Part shown: in pieces, positions 11,078-23,860 of the stretch
Layout of the letters: the number at the start of each line of letters is the position of its first letter
How positions within the stretch are numbered: position 1 is the first letter of the stretch
From: Sabethes cyaneus
Lineage: Eukaryota > Arthropoda > Insecta > Diptera > Culicidae
DNA: 64,000 nucleotides
Direction: 5' to 3'
Assembly: GCF_943734655.1 (NCBI RefSeq)
Contig: NC_071354.1
Coordinates: forward strand, 141,913,142 to 141,977,141
Translations under genes and position numbers: made by a program
The notes under the pieces: model-generated
What the model saw: the letters and a program-made list of their open reading frames with translations, nothing else
Databases searched by the model: none
Told to the model about the DNA's origin: nothing

Positions 11078-12647
11078 TTATATTTTCCGGATCGTAAGAT
11101 TCGAGCTCAACTAGTACAATACAATAATTCATCAATACTTATCAATACTCAGTATTGATACTCAGAAAGATCTCATATCGGGATACCAAATAATGAAATG
11201 TTTCGAATTTCCATTATCACTGGTATATCTACTCGAAGTATCCTGCAATCATTGACTTCCATTTCCTGATTGATATCTGTAGTGGTAGCATTGGTTCTAA
11301 AAAGGATACCGCTGAGCTTAAAATTTTTCGTGACTGAAAGCCGTATATTTAGGCTAATTGCACACTTATAAATGCAGAAATGTTGAAAAATGGTCGCACC
11401 TTTGGAAGAACCTAATTTCAAATGCAATCAAAAATATCAAAATGCAGAATCATCACTTTCTGCCGTCTTTGTTACCATCAATATTTCACATATGTATCAA
11501 ATGAATGCAAACAAAATGAAACATTCTAGTTCTGCTCGAGTTCTGGCGGTTACACTTAACGTTGACAGTAAACGTTTGCTAAAGCAAAGTATAAACTGTC
11601 ATTAATTCGAACATTCTAATCGAATCGCAAAAAAAATTAAAGACACTTTGTGATGAAACGTTAACGATAAAAGCTGCCAGGAAAAAATATAACCGAAACA
11701 CTTGCAGGCCATGGATAAAGCCCAACTATGAACCGCCATACATGTAGGCAAAACGAGAAGTGAAGTATTTGGTGTCTAGACAACGACTAGACTGTTTAAC
11801 TGCCATCTTCGCCGCACCGCCGCTGTCTTCCCAGCCGCCTTCTCCGGGTAGCTTTTTCTTTTCGTTGGCTGTTGATGTCATTCTGTCGGTTTCTCTATAA
11901 GCCTGCACACCCCCCCCTGCCACAAAATTCATTGGGGACCGACAGCCGGAATCGTCCTCTCTGTTGATGGCACCTTTTTCAGCAACTCGTACCGACCGAG
12001 CCGGGCAGCTGTTTTGGTATGCACACTCAGACGAACGAGCCTATATACGACTAGGAATCATCGGTCTAGGCGGAGGCTACAGCAGAGTGGAGCCTGTCGC
12101 AGTCGCAGTTCAGTACGAATCGAGTCGTTCTGGTGGAAAACGGTTGGCTCGATGCTCTACCCTGCCGGGTTGGTTTTGTTAGGGAAGTGCATAGTTCGAA
12201 GCGTTATGGTTTGAGGTTTTCCCATTGTCTTTGTGGTTTTGCCGCTGTCAAAGACTCCAACCCTCCCCCAACCCCTTCAAGTTTTGGGCTTTTTGTGAGA
12301 CGGAATTAGATAGTCTGAACTGTACGGCCGCTTCATGGGATCGGAAGGGGGCTGCAAAAATAATGTTGGCATTCTGTTCGTTTTTTTTTGCAGAAGCTGA
12401 ACGGTAATATAGACATAAGACATGATGGCGGATGAGTTAGTTCTCGCTTTCATACACATTGATAAATGTGAAATGTAAATTTTATGTCATAACTCATCCA
12501 TAATTCATGAGCCACAATTACCGAAATATTTGTTTTTCCGAAGTTTCTTCACTTCCTGTGTTTCCATGATAGATATTAATCGTAAATGGAACGGCTAAAT
12601 TTTTTAACGCAGTTGATTAGGTTTGATTTGGGATGAATTTTATTTAA
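11078..12647. other. Intergenic; possible upstream exon or promoter block at 11.8-12.3 kb
   Basis: 11078-11750 is AT-rich and featureless. From about 11780 to 12300 base composition is clearly GC-richer, with CpGs, a TATATA at about 12040 and an arthropod Inr-like TTCAGT at about 12108, but the spacing is not that of a canonical core promoter. No protein domain is seen. It could be an untranslated exon of a host gene. Confidence 0.3.
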
Positions 12648-13946
12648 ATACTAGAGGACCCAGCGAGCGTTGCTGCGCCATTCTAAAAAGGTGGTATAAT
12701 CCTAAAGATTTGATTAATTGTAATCTTGCAACCAAGAGCTTTCTTTTTGAACCCAAGATATTCCTAAATCATGCCGCAAATTTCTAATCCAACACATCAG
12801 CATTTGTGACTCGAGCAGCAGTCCAACGTAACAATTTGGGTTTTATTACCAACCCTTAAAATGGTAATGTTGGCAAAATCGTAAAAAAATATCAGTGCAG
12901 TTCGATTGAAATCAGTTGAAAACTGGTCAGAAACTATAAACTTAGTATAATCTCAACATTATTTTCTTCATATTTTCATTTCAACAATATAATTTCTCTT
13001 CAATTTTGTTTTTAAAATAAGTATTACATTATCTTACTTTTATTTAATTTGACCCATTATCTAGGCTTCACCGATTTATTCTTAACAATTTTGTTCCAAA
13101 TTTATCTTATGTTTTAGTATGGACGGCAACACTCGCGAGTTTGATTAGTTTTTGAATATTGCAAAAAATTCTGATTAATTTGTATGAGAGCCATCCCTCC
13201 TTCTAGAGGGGAGAGGAATCTCAATACGCCAATGAAAAAAATTTTGCCTCCAGTAACCCCCAAATTCATTTGCTTGATTAATAGTCGAGTTATGAGGAAA
13301 TTTTAGTTTTATTTGTATGTGTAGACCCCCCCTCTTCGAGGAAGGAGGGCTCTCAAGCTACCATAGAACATTGTCTACCTCCAAAAACCTTCACATGCCA
13401 AATATGGTTCCATTTGCTTGGCCAAACTCAAAAAATATTAATCCATTTGCTTGATTAGTTCCCGAGTTATAGAGAAAGTTGTGTTTCATTTTTATGGGAG
13501 CCCCCTTCCCCCCTTCTGGAGGAGGAGGGGTCACAAACAACAATAGAAAAAAATCCTGTCTCTAGATATCCCCACATGCCAAATTTGGTTCCATTTGATT
13601 GATTAATAGTCAAGTTATGAGGAAATTTTGGTTTTATTTGTATGGTAGCCCCCCCTCTTAGAGGAAGAAGGGTTTCTCAATCTACCATAGATAAAATTTC
13701 TGCCTCCAAATACCTTCACATGCCAAATTTGGTTTCATTTGCTTGATTTATTCCGGAGTTATAAAGAAATTTGAATTTCATTTGTATGGGAGCCTTCTCT
13801 TCTAGAGAGGGGAGGGGTCTCAAACCATGCTAACAGCCTTCCTCACATCATACGCAATGTGTATGCCAAGTTTCATCAAAATCCGTCGATCGATTTGCCA
13901 GTCTATACCGGACACACAAACAGCATTTCATTTATATATATATAGA
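12648..13946 (+). mobile_element. Unclassified interspersed repeat with ~140-bp internal units
   Basis: Begins with CTAGAGGACCCAGCGAGCG and ends in CATTTATATATATATAGAT. Between them a unit recurs about five times, anchored at about 13179, 13312, 13491, 13637 and 13781. Each has TTTGTATGGGAGCC-like text, a C-rich CCCCCTCTTCTAGAGG stretch, a CTCAAACCA-like block, then CACATGCCAAATTTGGTT and CATTTGCTTGATTA with a cGAGTTATgaGGAAA block. From memory, very similar text occurs in many insect genomes. It has no ORF and no clear class (SINE, Helitron or other). Confidence 0.65.
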
Positions 13947-13958
13947 TTAGAAATATTA

Positions 13959-15782
13959 GAGTAGGACGGGGTTGAGGTGCGACGTTTGAAGTTGTCATCA
14001 ATTTTCATGAGGAAGCACAACAGTAAAATATATTCTATATTGATGCAATAACTTAATATCTTCACAATAATATATAAATCATCTGGGGTAATAGTGTTAT
14101 TCTATAATTTCTTCATTTTTCTGATCAAGTTCCGAATCGCACTTTTACCCCACTAGCGGGACTAGTGGACACTAAATCTATGAAATTGGCACAGCAGTAG
14201 CTAATAAAACCACAATTTCTTCAATCTGCGATAGGTTTCAAAAAGGAAAATTCTCAATTTGCCCTTCTTTATTTTCCACTGGTGTACTGCAGCCTCCGCC
14301 AGATCGAAACTTTACCCAAAATTTATTTTTTGTATCACCAGCGGATGACACTGTTTTGCTTCGGCCAGCATCTATAGAGCACACAGCATCCTGCAGAACT
14401 TCCATTTGTAGCATCTGTAATGTAGTGCCTGAACCGATATATAATTATCTATGCATTTTGGCTTCGTCCATGAATAGCACTTTTGCCCTGTCCGTGAATC
14501 GCACTTTTGCCCCGTTAGGCGCTTGAAGGGGTTTGTGCAAATTATGAAAAAACGAAAGATATTTTGTAAAATGCTCTCACCGCATTTTTAAAAGAAATAG
14601 GGGAACTGGGGGGAAAATGAACACCCTCAGCAATTTCGCCATTTGCTTCCTCAGGAACCAACCAAATGCTGAACGCACTACATGAATTGAAAGCTGGATT
14701 CATATTCCACGTGGCAAAATATAAAGATGTTTGAAAAAGGACGATTTGTCATGAAAAATTCTTTATTTTCGAAAGCGTCACATTCGAGCCTGATTTTTTT
14801 CGTGTGGGTAAAATGAACATGCAGTGAAGATAAAATGAACATGTCATAGAAAACTAAAGTTAACATGCAGTTTGGATAAATTAAACATTATTTTACCTTA
14901 TCATTGTTCTACATAAGCTGTAGATATTTAACAAGGCTGCTGAAATCAAAATAGGACTCCACAAAGTTAACATAATGTATCTTCGCCACGTTCATATAAT
15001 GCTTGACTTTCACAACTCGCTTCATCGGTCATTTTCCGTCATTTTTCGAGAGACTCGATCATTTTTATTCATTGAATTGTAATTAGGTCCTGGCTGCTGA
15101 TAAATGAAAAATAAAACATCATTATACACATTGTTCATTTTGCCCCCAAAACACCAATTGTTTTCTAGTGTTTATTATAAACAAACAGTTCATAAAAATA
15201 TTTGGAATTTTCGACAGATCCGCAGGACAGTGATAAGCAAACAACACTAAATGATACCAATAGTCGAAATTTAATTTGTTTCGCCAAAATAGCTTTTTTA
15301 CTAATAGTGGAAATTACCATCGGCGTCAGATTTTAGCAAATATTTTTTACTTTTTCAATTTTTTTCACATTGGAAAGCTTATGATCACCACACATTGTCT
15401 CAAAGAGTTTGAAATACTTCTAGGAGAAGATACCTATTGATCTGGAACAGATTTTAATCGGTTTACTGGGAATTTGGCTACCTGTTCATTTTACCCACAG
15501 TTCCCCTATGTGAGTGATGTATGACGCTGCTACAATTTTAGGACAAGTAATAACCTTCTGTTGATATCGTATTTGCCGTATAAGGAAATATTACATCAAA
15601 ACCGCTCTAAAATAACATTTACCCATAACTCAGCAATCATGCTTCGTTAACAACAAATGTTTACGATCCATGCCGTGCCGTGTCATCCATCCATGCCAAT
15701 GTAATCAATTTACTCGGAATCTGCACTGATAAATTGTTGAATCGCACTTTTACACCCATCGCACTTTTACCCCTCCTTACTC
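13959..15782. mobile_element. TA-flanked TIR element (outer), non-autonomous
   Basis: The left end GAGTAGGACGGGG and the inverted right end GAGTAAGGAGGGG form the TIR. TA at 13957-13958 and TA at 15783-15784 are the target duplication. Subterminal text repeats GGGGT...GTGCGA several times (also internally near 14130, 14480 and 14505). Without the inner insertion it is about 915 bp. No transposase ORF. TA duplication suggests Tc1/mariner-type mobilisation. Confidence 0.8.
14600..15506. mobile_element. TA-flanked TIR element (inner), nested
   Basis: The left end GGGGAACTGGGGGGAAAATG and the right end, read inverted as GGGGAACTGTGGGTAAAATG, are a 20-bp near-perfect TIR. TA duplications lie at 14598-14599 and 15507-15508. 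It is 907 bp long with no ORF of note and sits inside the 13959-15782 element, so it is younger. Confidence 0.88.
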
Positions 15783-16084
15783 TATTAAAATGCAAGTATG
15801 GCGTGTTGGTGTACGTAAAGCAGATTGGAGAGTCAAATATGTTAACATAATACAAAATATAGGTACATTCGTATATGCTCTTTCGAAATAGAATTCATGA
15901 TTTTTAAGAATATGACTAAGGAAATAAAAAGCACGAACAGGATTTACGTGAACCTACAGTCATCCCAGTAATATGGGCCAGTTATGCATGATGATGCTAC
16001 AAAAATATTGGTAGAAACAAGGTTTAAATAATTTACAGCTTATTTATAACTTAATTGGTTATAAATATATCATAACTAGTTGAG

Positions 16085-17458
16085 TATGTCTGTTCAGAAT
16101 TCAGAAAACTGCGGATACATTCCACTGGCCAGTGTTTGCGAAGATGTTTAATCTTTGTATTAGTTCTTTCAGTTCTTATATCGCATAATCTAGCTCTAAG
16201 ACGTTGTACATAAAAGAGTCATACCCGGAAACCGAAACGATTAGATTTTATGGTCGTATTATTGTGCTTTTACTTGATCGTTGGATTCCAAGGGCAGTCC
16301 AGTTACTGTTTCAAACTTTCCAAAAGTAAAACATTGATTAAATTGGCAACACAGTTCGTAATGTTTTATCGCTATAAATGGCAACACAGACTCACTGCGT
16401 TTCTGTCGTAACCTTTTTCGTAACTTCGTGCTAATCATACAAAACAGAAACAAACAGAAGTCAAGCAGTTGAATCGAGCAGGTAATTCGAGTTGTCTAGT
16501 CGAGCACTTGAGTCGAGCAGTCGAATCGAATGATTTAGTCAAGCAGTCGGGTAAAGCTGTTAAGTCGAACAGTTTATTCGAGCAGTTGAGTCGTGTAGTC
16601 CAGTCAAGCAGTCCAGCCGAGCAGTTGAGTCGAGTAGTCCAGTCTAGCAGTCCAGTCTAGCAGTCCAGTCGAGCAGTTTAATCGAGCAGTTAAGTCGAGT
16701 AGTCCAGTCGAGCACTTGAATCGAGCAGTTAAGTCGAGCTATCGAATCAAACAGTTAAATCAAGTAGCTGAGTGGGGCAGTCGGGTTGAGTGGGTCAGTC
16801 GAGCAGTTAAGCCGAGTAGGCTAGTCAAGCTGTCAGTAGTGTCGAGCAATCAAATCACGTAGTCTAGTCGAGCAGTTGAGTCGAGCAATTGAGTCGAGTA
16901 GTCCAGTCGAGCAGTGAAATCAAGCAGTTGTGTTGAGCGTCGATTCGAACAGTTGAGTCGAGCAATCTTGTCGAGCAGATGAAACATGCTCTCCAGTCAA
17001 GCAGTAGAATCGAACAGTCCAGTCGAGCAGTTCAATCGTGTAGTTAAGTCGAGCAGTCGGGTTGAGTAGTAAGTCAAGCAAATGTGTCAAGTAATAGAAA
17101 CGAGTAGTTAAGTCGAGTAGTCCAGTCGAACAGTTAAATCAAGCTGCTCAGTCAAGCAGTCAAGTCGATCTGCCCAATCAAGCAGTGGAGTCGAGCAGTT
17201 AAATCGAACAGTTAAGTCGAGCAGTTCAGTTAAGCAGTACAGTCGAGCAATTAAATCGAGCAGTCTAATCGACCAGTTCAGTCGAGCAGTCTAGCCAACC
17301 AGTTGAGCAATCGAGCATTCCAGTAGTCGACCGGTGAGGTGACTGAGAATACGAAAAAATTGCTACGAAAGCATGACGTCCTGCCAGGGACCTGTTTTTA
17401 GTTACCGATAAGCCTCTTATGACGTCCTGTCAGAGACCGGGTTTTCGATACAGACATA
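16085..17458 (+). mobile_element. Minisatellite-bearing mobile repeat, copy 2
   Basis: Inverted relative to copy 1. The left end TATGTCTGTTC opens a segment (16085-16458) that is the reverse complement of 10713-11077, including a conserved CTTTTACTTGATCGTTGG block. A 13-bp array follows, then the duplicated end unit. The outer end CAGACATA mirrors the start. AGTAT flanks both sides but not symmetrically, so the target duplication is unresolved. Confidence 0.82.
16459..17333 (+). repeat. 13-bp minisatellite array (AGTCGAGCAGTNN)
   Basis: About 65 units of the reverse complement of the 9790-10711 motif, again with a variable dinucleotide. Units range from exact to several changes, and a few indels shift the register. 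Confidence 0.95.
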
Positions 17459-20038
17459 AGTATTGTATTGGTGTATGAGTATTGGTGAAATGGATCACCG
17501 GCGACTAACGAACAAAAATCACATTTTTCTACGTTTATTGAATCGTTATAAAACTGAATCTGTATAGGTGATACTTGAAAGTCGTGCCCGCAATAAGTTC
17601 TTCTACTTTCGTGTTTCCCCGTCTTCGGCTATCGCACCTGGATGGCTGCGCCTAAACCTAAACCTTCAGCCTCTGCAGCTCTTTTACTAGGAATTAATTT
17701 ATTTAATTTATTAATTTATTTAAGGTATGTTGCTACATCGTCGTAATTGCCTATTCCCGTCCTATCCAACACAAATTATTAAACATATCAGCATTTTTAT
17801 GACACACAATGCAAAAACAAACTTCCCTAACGTTTTAGATAGTTGTCTATCATACGCGATCAATCAAAGGGAGCTGAGATCTATTTAAATGCTTTTTATC
17901 ATTAAAGAAGTCCTACCAGCCAAATTTCCTACGTTTTTTCGTGCGACGACGAAGACAATGTCGACTAATCGTTTTAATTTCCGTCATTCATAAATGAAAA
18001 TAACTCACGCAAGGCATTGTCGTTATTCTACAGCCAGGAAAACTTGCCTGATCTACAGAAATTTTGTAGAATAACATTTGTCATGCCGTCCTACACAAAT
18101 ACATGTGCGTTAGCTTCGTAAACATTGTTGTGATTTGTAGTCAATTTCAATAATATGCTTTAATAATCGCTTTTCAGTTATTTCAAAGTTCACGGATTGG
18201 AAGGTAAGTGTGTTTTAGTCAAATCAGCACAAGAACTTTTGGAGTATTCATTAAATCCATCCAACAAATGATGAAAATTAGAATGGCTTTACTTATTACG
18301 ACGGGAATTATAAATAAACCCTATTTCTATTCTTGCTTCCTAATACATACACGTTATTATTTTCTATTCGAAAACTTACCCAAAAAGAGACAAAATTGAA
18401 ACAAGCATCAAATCACTTTTGATTTTTTACGTGTTTGCAACTTCCACTTCTGTTTCGTGATAAAAGCGTTAACATTCATTTTTCAAGGTCTTTAGACTAC
18501 AGAGCCCACTGATAATTGGTTTTACACAAAACATTTTGATTCATGCTCAATAATTTTTTCGCCTACCGATTTTTAAATCCAATTTTAAAGGGGGTGGGAA
18601 GGTCTTTACATAAACTTTAAAAATTGTGTAATTAGTCTATCGATAACAAATGAATTTTCAAAAACATAAAACTTGCTTTTAGTTTAATTTGACAGGAATC
18701 GAATAAACCCGTCTGTTATACTATTATTTTTTTACGTCCATTTAGTAACGACCTTTTGGACACAGATGTTTTATACTTTTTTTTTTTGTTGCCGTAAACT
18801 GATCGACAGAACAGTTTGTGAAGAGTGGAATTTCTGGATTAACAGTTATATTGACAGTGAAGTATTATTCGAATTTAATCCCGAAATTATTGAAGAAAAT
18901 AACTCACAATTATTTTCTGTCTACGAGTCGCAGATATACATATGATTTGAACTATAAAACATTTCTCTACCGACATGCCATCGCATCGGTGTCTTCCCCA
19001 ATCTGAACTTTGTATCAGAATTGTGAACGAAAATACACCTCACAGCGCAACTGATCGGTAAGTATGCAAAAGTCAAGAGTTTTCATTTTTAACACTTCTC
19101 GTCGTCGACTAATTATTTGCGACACTTTTCACGGTTTCTGCTATTACTTTCCGTTTGCTGGTGTTGGTGTGGAAAACCATGCGTACCTACCAACAACAAC
19201 CGCCGAATACATCGGCAGCATCACGGGAAATGCGCGAAAAGATCTGCATCGGGAGTTGTGTAGGTACGCAGCTCAGCGACAGCAATTTAAAGTCAGTTTG
19301 TCGCCATGTTCCTTTCTACTGTATACCTACCGATGGATGTGAGAGTAAGTCACCGATGTTAGACACATTTTAAGAAGCCGATATAGACCATTCTTCACAC
19401 ATGGGACAAACCACAGGAGAGGACACGATCTCGGTCCATGAGAATTACTTTGTGCGCTAGGGATGTTTGCTGCGCACGGTGAAAGTTAGTCAAACTCTTA
19501 CTGACAGTTTGAGAATAATTTGGATCTTATGACATTTTTTCAGAATTTTAATAACAATATACCATTTCATTTGATCTTTATTGGACAGCAATTGTCCTCA
19601 AGCGAGTGTTTTAACACCTTCGATTTTAAGATTGTTACACAATTGATTTGCCCATAAATATAGCTCTTATAACAATAACATTTTTACACTATTCAATGAT
19701 TATTTTAATATTTAATATATATCTTACGAAACCAACATTTTCACGCCAAATGCCTAAGTTTAAATATTTAAACAAAATTGAAAATATAAAAATTAACAAT
19801 ATTATGTAGATACTACGGCAATTATGGTAATCTTGTATAGATCCAGGCCATCAAAGAAAAGTAATTTAAGATCGTCGTTATAGTTAGCTTACGGATAAAA
19901 AATATAATCATAGCTACAATACTGTAAGAATAATAAGAATCGCATGTTTCAGACTGGAGGCCAATTAAAGTTTTGATGAATTAAACGCATGACAGCTGGG
20001 GAACGTTCGACATTATTTTTGGGCACATTTATTATGTA
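17459..20038. other. Intergenic, AT-rich, no gene recognised
   Basis: 17459-17690 is a moderately GC-rich piece without ORF support. 17690-17725 is a TTTAATTTATT low-complexity run. 18800-19380 has several short open frames and a possible donor (CG|GTAAGT near 19055), but no acceptor or protein signal supports an exon. Confidence 0.4.
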
Positions 20039-20115
20039 ATTTCCTGCCCGCAAAAAAATCCTCGATCGGGTCAGGAATCGAGCCCGACGTCACTATTGTG
20101 AAAAGTAGTCGATCG
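20039..20115 (-). repeat. tRNA-related SINE fragment
   Basis: The minus strand reads GTCGGGCTCGATTCCTGACC, a near-match to the pol III B box, followed by GAGGATTTTTTTGCGGGCAG. This resembles the stretch after the B box in mosquito tRNA-type SINEs. No clear A box. Short and decayed. Confidence 0.4.
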
Positions 20116-20618
20116 CCACAGGCAGACACCTTTTCAAATCATCAACCTACCAGCGAATTGATTTGCGAAGACAGCTTTGAGCTTACCCGGAAAATCCCCC
20201 TAATGTTTAGCAAGGTAATATTTTTGACCCAGGAATTGCCCAAAGTCCATGCTGGGTTGTTTACTGGCATGGTACGACCTAAATCCTTCTCACAGACAGA
20301 TTCTCCGAACTGTACTGTGCGTCGTAGTAAACCTTTTCGTCAAATCACGTCTAGAGATTCCAGAATTATATCGGACTGCCCTGATGATCTTCGCTCGTAG
20401 TTCCACTTTTTCGGTTGGTTTGCTTTTGCGTACCCAACATCAGTGTTTCCCCGTAACGCTGGTACACGGTATTTACAATCGATTTTGGAAATTTGAGAGG
20501 CTAGGCGGTCATTCTTTCAGGTCACGTTGAATTTTCAACGTGAGTGTGCCAAATTTGTCGAGCAATGTCGAGTAGCACTTGTTGCTGCATGCGCAGCGGG
20601 ATAAAAGCTAATAAACGA

Positions 20619-20993
20619 CCCAGCTAGCACCAACTCGTATATCAATGTACGAAAACTATCGTAAATATCTCCTAACAAACTCTAAATCGTAACTAAAGCT
20701 GGATAAAGTGAGATCAAGTTGATTTTTTGTCGTATATAATGATAATAACTGACATACATGCGATTTTCAGCACAAAATCGTAGAGTAGTACGGAGCGACT
20801 CGCGCTTAATCGGATATTATCGTATATAAATACTTATATAGTCGTAACGTCAGAATTATTCGTAATCACGTATATCGGCTCCAAAATAGTACGGATATGC
20901 CAATTTTGCACATGAAATACGATTTATTTAGCATGTATATCTGTACGTAATGCTATTTTTACCTTTTTTATACATATGAAAATGCTAGCTGGG
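20619..20993. mobile_element. Small TIR element with CCCAGCTAGCA ends
   Basis: CCCAGCTAGCA at 20619-20629 is exactly inverted at 20983-20993. The 375-bp interior has repeated CGTATAT and GTACG words on both strands and no ORF. GA flanks both ends, which could be a 2-bp duplication or chance. It lies close to the start of the R1 relic. Confidence 0.65.
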
Positions 20994-21090
20994 GAGCCTG
21001 CTCTGAAAGATTACATGCCTCACGGCCGAACATCCGAAATAACATGGGTGACGGCGGTTTAAAGGTCGGGGAGGAAGCGACGGTTACGAA

Positions 21091-22546
21091 TTGTCTGTCA
21101 CTAATACAGCCGAGGTGGAAATCCAGCGCAAGAGGATGGGTATCAGCTATTGCATAGTTGTGGTGAGAAATGCGTTTAATAGCACTAGTTGGGACTCCAT
21201 AGCCAACTCGCTTCGGAACGTTCAAGTGCCGGTGTCGCTGTACAGAATTCTGGAAAATTATTTCCAGAATCGTGTGCTATGCTACAACACGGAGGAGGGT
21301 CAGAAGTGCGTTCCAATCACCGCAGGGGTTCTGCAAGGTTCCTGGAACCGGTGTTGTGGAGCGTCATGTATGACGAGGTGTTGGATCTGAAATTCCCAGT
21401 GGGGGTTGTGTTTGTCGGCTTTGCGGACGACATCACCTTGGAAGTCTACGGTGAATCTATCAGAGAGGTTGAGTTAACGGCTGCCCACTCTATAGGCATT
21501 GAAGATTGGATGCGCTCCAGGAAACTGGAGCTAGCGTATCATAAAACGGAGGTTATCGTGGTGAACAACCGCAAGTCAGTGCAGCAAGCAAATATCAGCG
21601 TCGGGGACTGCACTATTTCATCAGCGCTGTCCTTAAAACTCTTGGGTGTCATGGTCGGCGACAAGCTCAAGTTCGGGAGCCACGTCGACTATGCCTGCAA
21701 GAAGGCTTCCACAGCTATTTCGGCATTGTCTCGTATGATGTCTAATAGCTCTGCGGTATATGGCAGCAAGCGAAAGCTATTAGGCAAGGTGGTCCAGGCA
21801 TGGCGGGCCGGAGTGGTCATAGGCGTTAGAAACCATAAGCTCCCTAGGTAAGCTATAAAGTACCTATCGTCTCATATGCTTGAGAGTGGTGAGTGAGTAT
21901 CGCACAATTTCGCATCACACAATCTGCCGGTGGACACATCGCCTTATTCCGGAAGTATCCGGATGGATCGACAGGCGCCACGGCGAAGTCAACTTCCAGC
22001 TGACACAGATTCTGTCAAGGCATGGTTGTTTTCGACAGTATCTGCACAAGTTCGGGCATGCGGAGTCCCCACGTGTCCCGAATGCGTGAATGTAGAGGAA
22101 ACTGCAAAACATGCTTTCTTCGTATACCCTCGTTTCGTGGGCGCGAGAAGTAACATGATGCGGGCGGGACATTACTCCGGATAACTTAGCCCAAAGGATG
22201 TGTTCTAGCTCGAACGTCTGGGGAGCGGTCAATGTGGCTGCTATCCAGATTGGACTTGAGCTACAAAACCGCTGGAGAGCCGAGCAAATGAGTAAAGGCT
22301 AGTAGGCGAGTAAACAGCCTAACTATCATAGTCCAGTAGTTATATAAAAGGGTGCGTTAAGCACAATAGCCCCTTCCTGAAGTAATAACGATAAGGTGGT
22401 GCCAGGCAGGATTGAGGCTGGAGACTCCAGTAGGGTTTTAGTGGGTCGGGATCCTCGCGCCCTATTAGGAGTTTTCTTCCCAGGTGTCTGATAGCACCAT
22501 ATTTTCTCAGGTGCTTAGCAGATTTCCCTAATCGTAAAAAAAACAT
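21091..22546 (+). pseudogene. Second R1-clade ORF2 relic with 3' UTR
   Basis: 5' truncated; starts in the reverse transcriptase (VVVRNAFNSTSWDSIANSL) and runs through ITAGVLQGS (Pro to Leu in the PQG box), FVGFADDITLEVYGESI (catalytic FADD, about 21412), KLLGVMVGDKLKFGSHVDYA and, after frame changes near 21850-21930, the C-terminal knuckle region CGVPTCPECVNVEETAKHAF. The last Cys of that CCHC knuckle is Tyr here. The 3' UTR ends in an A-run at about 22538-22546 and resembles 9440-9580 of the larger R1 copy. Closely related to the element at 4655-9586 but without AC repeats at its 3' end. Confidence 0.85.
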
Positions 22547-22564
22547 CTGCATAGGGGCTCCAAA

Positions 22565-23095
22565 CTACTGCTGAAGTTTCCAAAACAGAGCGAACAAGGG
22601 AGTAATACAGTGCCCTTGACCTTCCTTATATTTCCTATATGGGTCAGTAAACTCTTTGCCAATTCTGGTGATGAAACAAAGGCTCCTATTTGCCTGTGTA
22701 ATGGTCGATGAGTAGTGATCTCTGAAGGACATGCAAGAGTTCAATAGAACCCCAAGATGCTTAAAGGTCGACACTCTTGCAAGCGAGTGACCAGAAATAG
22801 TATAGTCCCATAGAATGGATGTTTTTCTACGTGTGAAGCAGATTACGTAGCATTTACTAATACTGAGGATCAGCTGATTATAGGAGCACCATTCAAACAA
22901 ATCGTCGAGTCTGCAATGGATTGTCTCGCAAGAAACAATTTGGTTCGTCGGCATATATTAGTCTGCATCCTGGCGGGATAACAAAACAGACAGCGTTGAA
23001 AAATAGCTGACGAATAGTGTAGAGAATAGCAGCGGTCCTAGATTGCTTCATTGAGGTACAACTGATGAACTGACGAAGCTATACAATTCAAACGA
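22565..23095 (-). pseudogene. LINE reverse transcriptase fragment (CR1/jockey-like group)
   Basis: On the minus strand a PQ(stop)SNLGPLLFS box near 23060 (GSNLGPLLF lineage) leads to a catalytic-box remnant YADE near 22955. It continues as CRLDDLFEWCSYNQLILSI, a KC-VICF block and TFKHLGVLLNSCMSFRDHY, ending about 22565. These are the landmarks after the catalytic Asp pair in CR1/jockey-type enzymes. Broken by stops and indels. It abuts the 3' end of the R1 relic on the other strand. Confidence 0.7.
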
Positions 23096-23860
23096 ATCTC
23101 TTCCATAACCCCCCAGAAACAGAGGGACCAAATACGTGAGATGACTCGACCATGTCGGAGCGAATTGCGACTTCTAAAACTCCTGGAAAGTTGGTGACGA
23201 GATGTTCAAGATCAAGTTGAATGGGTTAACTGCTTGAAACAACACGAGCCCGGTAGTAGTTAGCGTTAACAAATTTTGTGTAGTTTATTAAGCATTCACA
23301 CCTTATGCAACGCTCTATAGATTTCCGTTTTTATTTCGTCTGCCTGACGAGTTTGTTCATCTGAAAAGGCTTTTGATTAAATATATATTCCCTTTTTAGA
23401 ACATAAAAGGTTTTCAAAGCTTTGTTTGAATTTCCAAGATGAATCAATTTTTAAGAAGAATGCCAAAAAACAAAATGTACCAATAAATAATCCAACCTAA
23501 ATAGTGCAATATTGTTTTGTAGATGCCAAGAAAATTCCTGAGTGCAATTTTTATGAAATTGCTACATCATCCAAAAATTATTGTTACAGATGTGAAATTA
23601 GCATAAATTAGCGTATTAATTAGCAAAACGTGGTGCCATTTGTTGTCGATGACTACCCGAGCAGGAGCGAAGAGCAAAATAATATTAAAACAATATCAAA
23701 CTGTGTTATAATGCTATATTTTGTTATTGAATAGATATGGAGATACATTGATAACACATTTTGTTATTGAGTAGATATTTTAAACAGTTGTTGTAAGATG
23801 AGTTTAATAACTGATTTTGTTATCATATCTTATTTTGACCATAAAATGATATTCGATATA

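Noticed and set aside
12040..12115. TATA plus Inr core promoter
   Set aside because: TATATA and TTCAGT are about 68 bp apart, not the roughly 30 bp of a working pair; kept only as a weak note.
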